The position numbers were made by a program, and so were the translations under genes. A stretch of DNA of 64,000 nt from Bacteroidota bacterium. GTDB lineage: Bacteria > Bacteroidota > Bacteroidia > AKYH767-A > OLB10. This document shows positions 61,259 to 64,000 of this stretch, one piece after another. Below the pieces are notes generated by a model, which ran no database searches, had not been told where the DNA came from, and saw only the letters and a program-made list of their open reading frames with translations. Each line of letters opens with the position of its first letter. Position 1 is the stretch's first letter. The DNA is taken from assembly GCA_016721435.1 (NCBI GenBank), contig JADKIC010000010.1, positions 62,001 to 126,000 of the forward strand, written 5' to 3'.

Positions 61259-61936
61259 ATGAAAGCACATTCGTTGGCATCTCAGTCAACTATCACTCCC
61301 GAAAAAGCTCTTGAATACCTGAAAGAAGGTAATGAACGATTTATTAATAATTTAAAAGTAAATAGAAACTTACTCCAGCAGGCCAATGATACCCGTGAAG
61401 GTCAATGGCCATTTGCTGCGATATTAAGTTGCATTGATAGCCGCACCTCTGCAGAATTGATCTTCGATCAGGGATTGGGTGATATATTCTCCATCCGGAT
61501 TGCAGGAAATGTTGTGAATACAGATATTATCGGAAGCCTGGAGTTCGCTTGTAAGGTAGCCGGGTCAAAGCTGATTGTAGTATTGGGTCATTCAAATTGC
61601 GGAGCAATAAAAGGTGCCTGTGATCATCTGGAGATGGGCAACCTGACAGAACTCTTGTCTAAAATTCAACCTGCCGTCTATCAGGAAACACTCACCACTC
61701 AACCCGATAAAAGAAATTCATCGAACGCTGTCTTTGTACGAAATGTGACTGGTCTGAATGTGAAAAGGTCAGTGCAATCCATCGTGAATCGAAGTTATAT
61801 ACTGGAACAGTTAATAGAAAAAGGTGAAATAGCCATCATTGGAGCTGTTCACAATCTGGAAACCGGACAAGTGGACTTTCTGGAAGATACCTGGATCGCT
61901 AATTTCAATACGATTCAGGAAAATGTGAGTACATAG
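61259..61936 (+). CDS. Beta-carbonic anhydrase
   Basis: Interconverts CO2 and bicarbonate in the cytoplasm. From the ATG at 61259 it has 225 residues. The zinc site is complete: C58-x-D60-x-R62 (S-C-I-D-S-R), H111 and C114 in G-H-S-N-C-G-A-I-K-G-A. A-G-N-V-V-N-T-D-I-I-G-S-L-E-F is also typical. An in-frame TTG at 61244 would add five residues. It has no signal peptide. It is encoded between SulP and DabA, so it should act on the bicarbonate pool these proteins control. Confidence 0.94.
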   Translation: MKAHSLASQSTITPEKALEYLKEGNERFINNLKVNRNLLQQANDTREGQWPFAAILSCIDSRTSAELIFDQGLGDIFSIRIAGNVVNTDIIGSLEFACKVAGSKLIVVLGHSNCGAIKGACDHLEMGNLTELLSKIQPAVYQETLTTQPDKRNSSNAVFVRNVTGLNVKRSVQSIVNRSYILEQLIEKGEIAIIGAVHNLETGQVDFLEDTWIANFNTIQENVST

Positions 61937-61958
61937 TTTTATTTAATCTGAAATATTC

Positions 61959-64000
61959 ATGAGCGAATTTAATCATAGCAGGGAAGACAGAGAGGAGGTA
62001 ATGCCATCCATAGTAGCAGATGGAACTATTTCCATTGTTGAATCTACCCCAAAACGCTTTGTAAGAAAGTTTGATGAGCATAAAATTCTTCATGATCTGA
62101 AGCATTATCTCCCTGCGCAATCTGCTTTAAAGGATTTTATTCATCACAATTCGTTACATGCATTTCAGCACCTTAAGTTCTTTCCTGCACTATTTAAAGC
62201 GGGATCTATCTTTGGCTATCAGGTAACTCTGCAATTGGAAGAGTTTCGTCAGTTATATAAAAACGGACGAATCAAAGAAATTGTACTTGATGATATCATC
62301 TCCACTTCAAAAGGCAGGGAGCATCTCAAAGCATGGAAATTAAGAATGTTGTCCGGTCATTTTGAGACTTCCTATACACCAAGGATTGGTCGCTTGCGCT
62401 CCAATTGGAAAAGTAAGTTTAATATAGATCTCGATGGTCAGGTTCAACCGATTCTCTTTAGAGTACTATGCAGTTATCTCGACCAGGGAATTTCAACCTG
62501 GAAGTTTCCAATAGATGAAAGAGGATTTGTTGCTGCGTTAAGAAAGCTGGAGCAGGAGGGAGGAGTTAGTTTTTTTAAGACGAAGTTCGTCCGTAATTTA
62601 TTGCTGAAAGGAGAAAGTGATATCAAAGGTTTGCTAACGCTGGTGGTGGGAGAAGAATCCTATTTTGATCAGTATTTATTCGATCAGCAGTTCAGTCATC
62701 AGGGTTGGTCAGGAATAATTGCGGCTATTGAAAGTAACCCATCTGCATTGTTGGATAAAAGGGTGATTTCCTTGCATGACCTGATCCTGTTTGAATTGTT
62801 GCTGGAATTGGATGTATTGCATTATCATCTTGGTAAACGTTTTCAGCCACTCACAAATCGTGTGGAAGAAAAACCACTATCGCTTTTTGAAGACATCCCT
62901 TCAAATGATCTGAATGAAGTCCTCACCTTATGGCAACAGGCTTTTGAGTGGAGTTATTATGATGAGGTGCTGGCCGGAATGAAGCTGGCTTCTTCTCCAA
63001 CTACAAAAAAGATCACTGAAAAAGGTTTCCAGGCTATTTTGTATTGACGAACGGGAGTGTTCGTTGAGAAGACATATTGAAAATGTTGTTCCTGATTGTG
63101 AAACTTTAGGTGCTCCCGGTTTTTTTGGAGTGGAGTTCTTTTTCAACCGGAGAATGGAAAATTCTACGAAAAACTTTGTCCGGCTCCCGTAACTCCAAAA
63201 TATTTGATAAAGAATTTGTTGCAGCTAAGGATCGAAAACATGAGTTATTGTATTCCGATAAGGCCCATCATCCCGTTTATGGTTTTCTGTCGAGTTTAAC
63301 ATTGGGCTTTATGGCAGGTGGAAGATTAATACAACATCTTTTCCGACCCGGGATGAGTCCCGCCATTTCAAATGCTTTTGCGCATATGAATAGTAAGCAT
63401 CGTTGACAATAGAAAACAAAGACATTTCTCATAAGGAAAACGATTTGCAGATTGGTTTTACTGTTGATGAGATGACCACGCGTGTGGAAGCACAGCTCCG
63501 AGGCATGGGTCTGGTGAAGAATTTTGCTCCTCTTGTATATATTGTTGCACATGGGTCCAGTAGCGCTAATAATCCTCATCACGGTGCTCATGATTGTGGT
63601 GCATGCAGTGGCCGCCCCGGTTCTGTAAATGCCCGCGTTTTCGCTGCAATGGCCAATCATCCTAAAGTTCGCACTCAATTGGAAGAAAAAGGGATTTCAA
63701 TTCCTTCCACTACGATGTTTATAGGGGCGATGCACGATACAGCTGCTGATAGAATGGAGTACTATGATGAGTAGTTGTTGAACGAAGAGAATACATCATT
63801 CCATCTTCAATATAAAGAAGCTTTTGAACAAGCACTCGATCTGAATGCCAAAGAGCGCTCCCGTCGGTTTGCTTCAATCGATTCCGGGATGAGTATTCAA
63901 AAAATTCGAAAGGCCATTCACGAGAGATCCGTATCACTTTTTGAACCCCGGCCGGAACTGGGTCATGGTACCAATACACTTTGTATCGTTGGTCCCCGAT
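61959..64000 (+). CDS. dabA: DabA (DUF2309/UPF0753) inorganic carbon uptake protein, several frameshifts, cut by window end
   Basis: DabA is a beta-carbonic-anhydrase-like protein that, with the membrane subunit DabB, takes up CO2 or bicarbonate. The N-terminus contains F-I-H-H-N-S-L-H-A-F-Q. The first two zinc residues are in C-I-D-E-R-E at about 63042, just after a frameshift in a T4 run. The others are the His in A-H-G-S-S-S-A-N-N at 63550 and Cys in H-D-C-G-A-C-S-G-R-P-G-S-V at about 63596. Further breaks lie near 63140, 63200 and 63398, and an in-frame TAG lies at 63772-63774, after which the same frame stays open to the end. DabB is not within the window. Confidence 0.85.

Noticed and set aside
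63772..63774. Recoding of TAG as a sense codon
   Set aside because: Other evidence for recoding is absent; a single in-frame TAG in a gene already full of errors is not enough, and all other genes end normally.

Overview
The window comes from a chromosome of the phylum Bacteroidota, probably a free-living aerobe. The evidence is a gliding/type IX secretion (T9SS) C-terminal domain followed by PorP/SprF and OmpA genes, many large secreted proteins ending in T9SS sorting domains, a TonB-dependent receptor with a CarboxypepD_reg-like N-terminus, a type III glutamine synthetase, and promoters of the Bacteroidota form TTG-N19..23-TAnnTTTG. Futalosine hydrolase (mqnB) points to menaquinone made by the futalosine route. 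I see no rRNA, insertion sequence, phage module or CRISPR array.

Layout. 1-5500: a translationally coupled T9SS-type cell-surface operon running into rarA, then murB. 5500-6430: a gene-poor stretch with palindromic repeats, an initiator tRNA-Met and a chain of hairpins. 6430-11220: kup potassium uptake and glnN. 11220-16720 (minus): flippase-like protein, GT-C glycosyltransferase, TonB receptor and EVE-domain protein. 16800-36680: mostly secreted or surface proteins (dienelactone hydrolase, S74-domain protein, several T9SS cargo proteins, a cytochrome-copper monooxygenase, a PKD lipoprotein, and a very large choice-of-anchor/5'-nucleotidase), interrupted by aconitase and a 29-bp tandem repeat. 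36850-43620: housekeeping genes (MFS transporter, LutA-like Fe-S protein, purB, fabD, folE, queD, mqnB). 43700-52900: vWA protein, psd, a receiver-glutamate dehydrogenase fusion, a Zn aminopeptidase, a DUF2723 protein, a VOC protein, a truncated SpeE-like gene and pepD. 52920-56740 (minus): a compact redox cluster (two c-type cytochromes, a DUF5777 outer-membrane protein and a polyferredoxin-TPR fusion). 56800-58730: a lysyl-oxidase-like T9SS protein. 59100-64000: an inorganic-carbon cluster (small secreted protein, SulP transporter, beta-carbonic anhydrase, DabA) running off the end.

A strong feature of the sequence itself is that about thirty single-base frameshifts break otherwise intact, mostly essential genes (rarA, acn, purB, folE, mqnB, gdh, pepD, dabA and others). 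Each reading frame resumes in the next frame with the family-conserved sequence. The simplest reading is uncorrected long-read indel error, so the broken genes are annotated here as whole genes with the shift position noted. Start and stop coordinates of such genes span all fragments.

The most interesting biology is the in-frame fusion of a complete response-regulator receiver domain to glutamate dehydrogenase, the polyferredoxin-TPR/cytochrome cluster, the lysyl-oxidase-like protein lacking its copper histidines, the SulP-CA-DabA carbon cluster, and several families of structured intergenic repeats.
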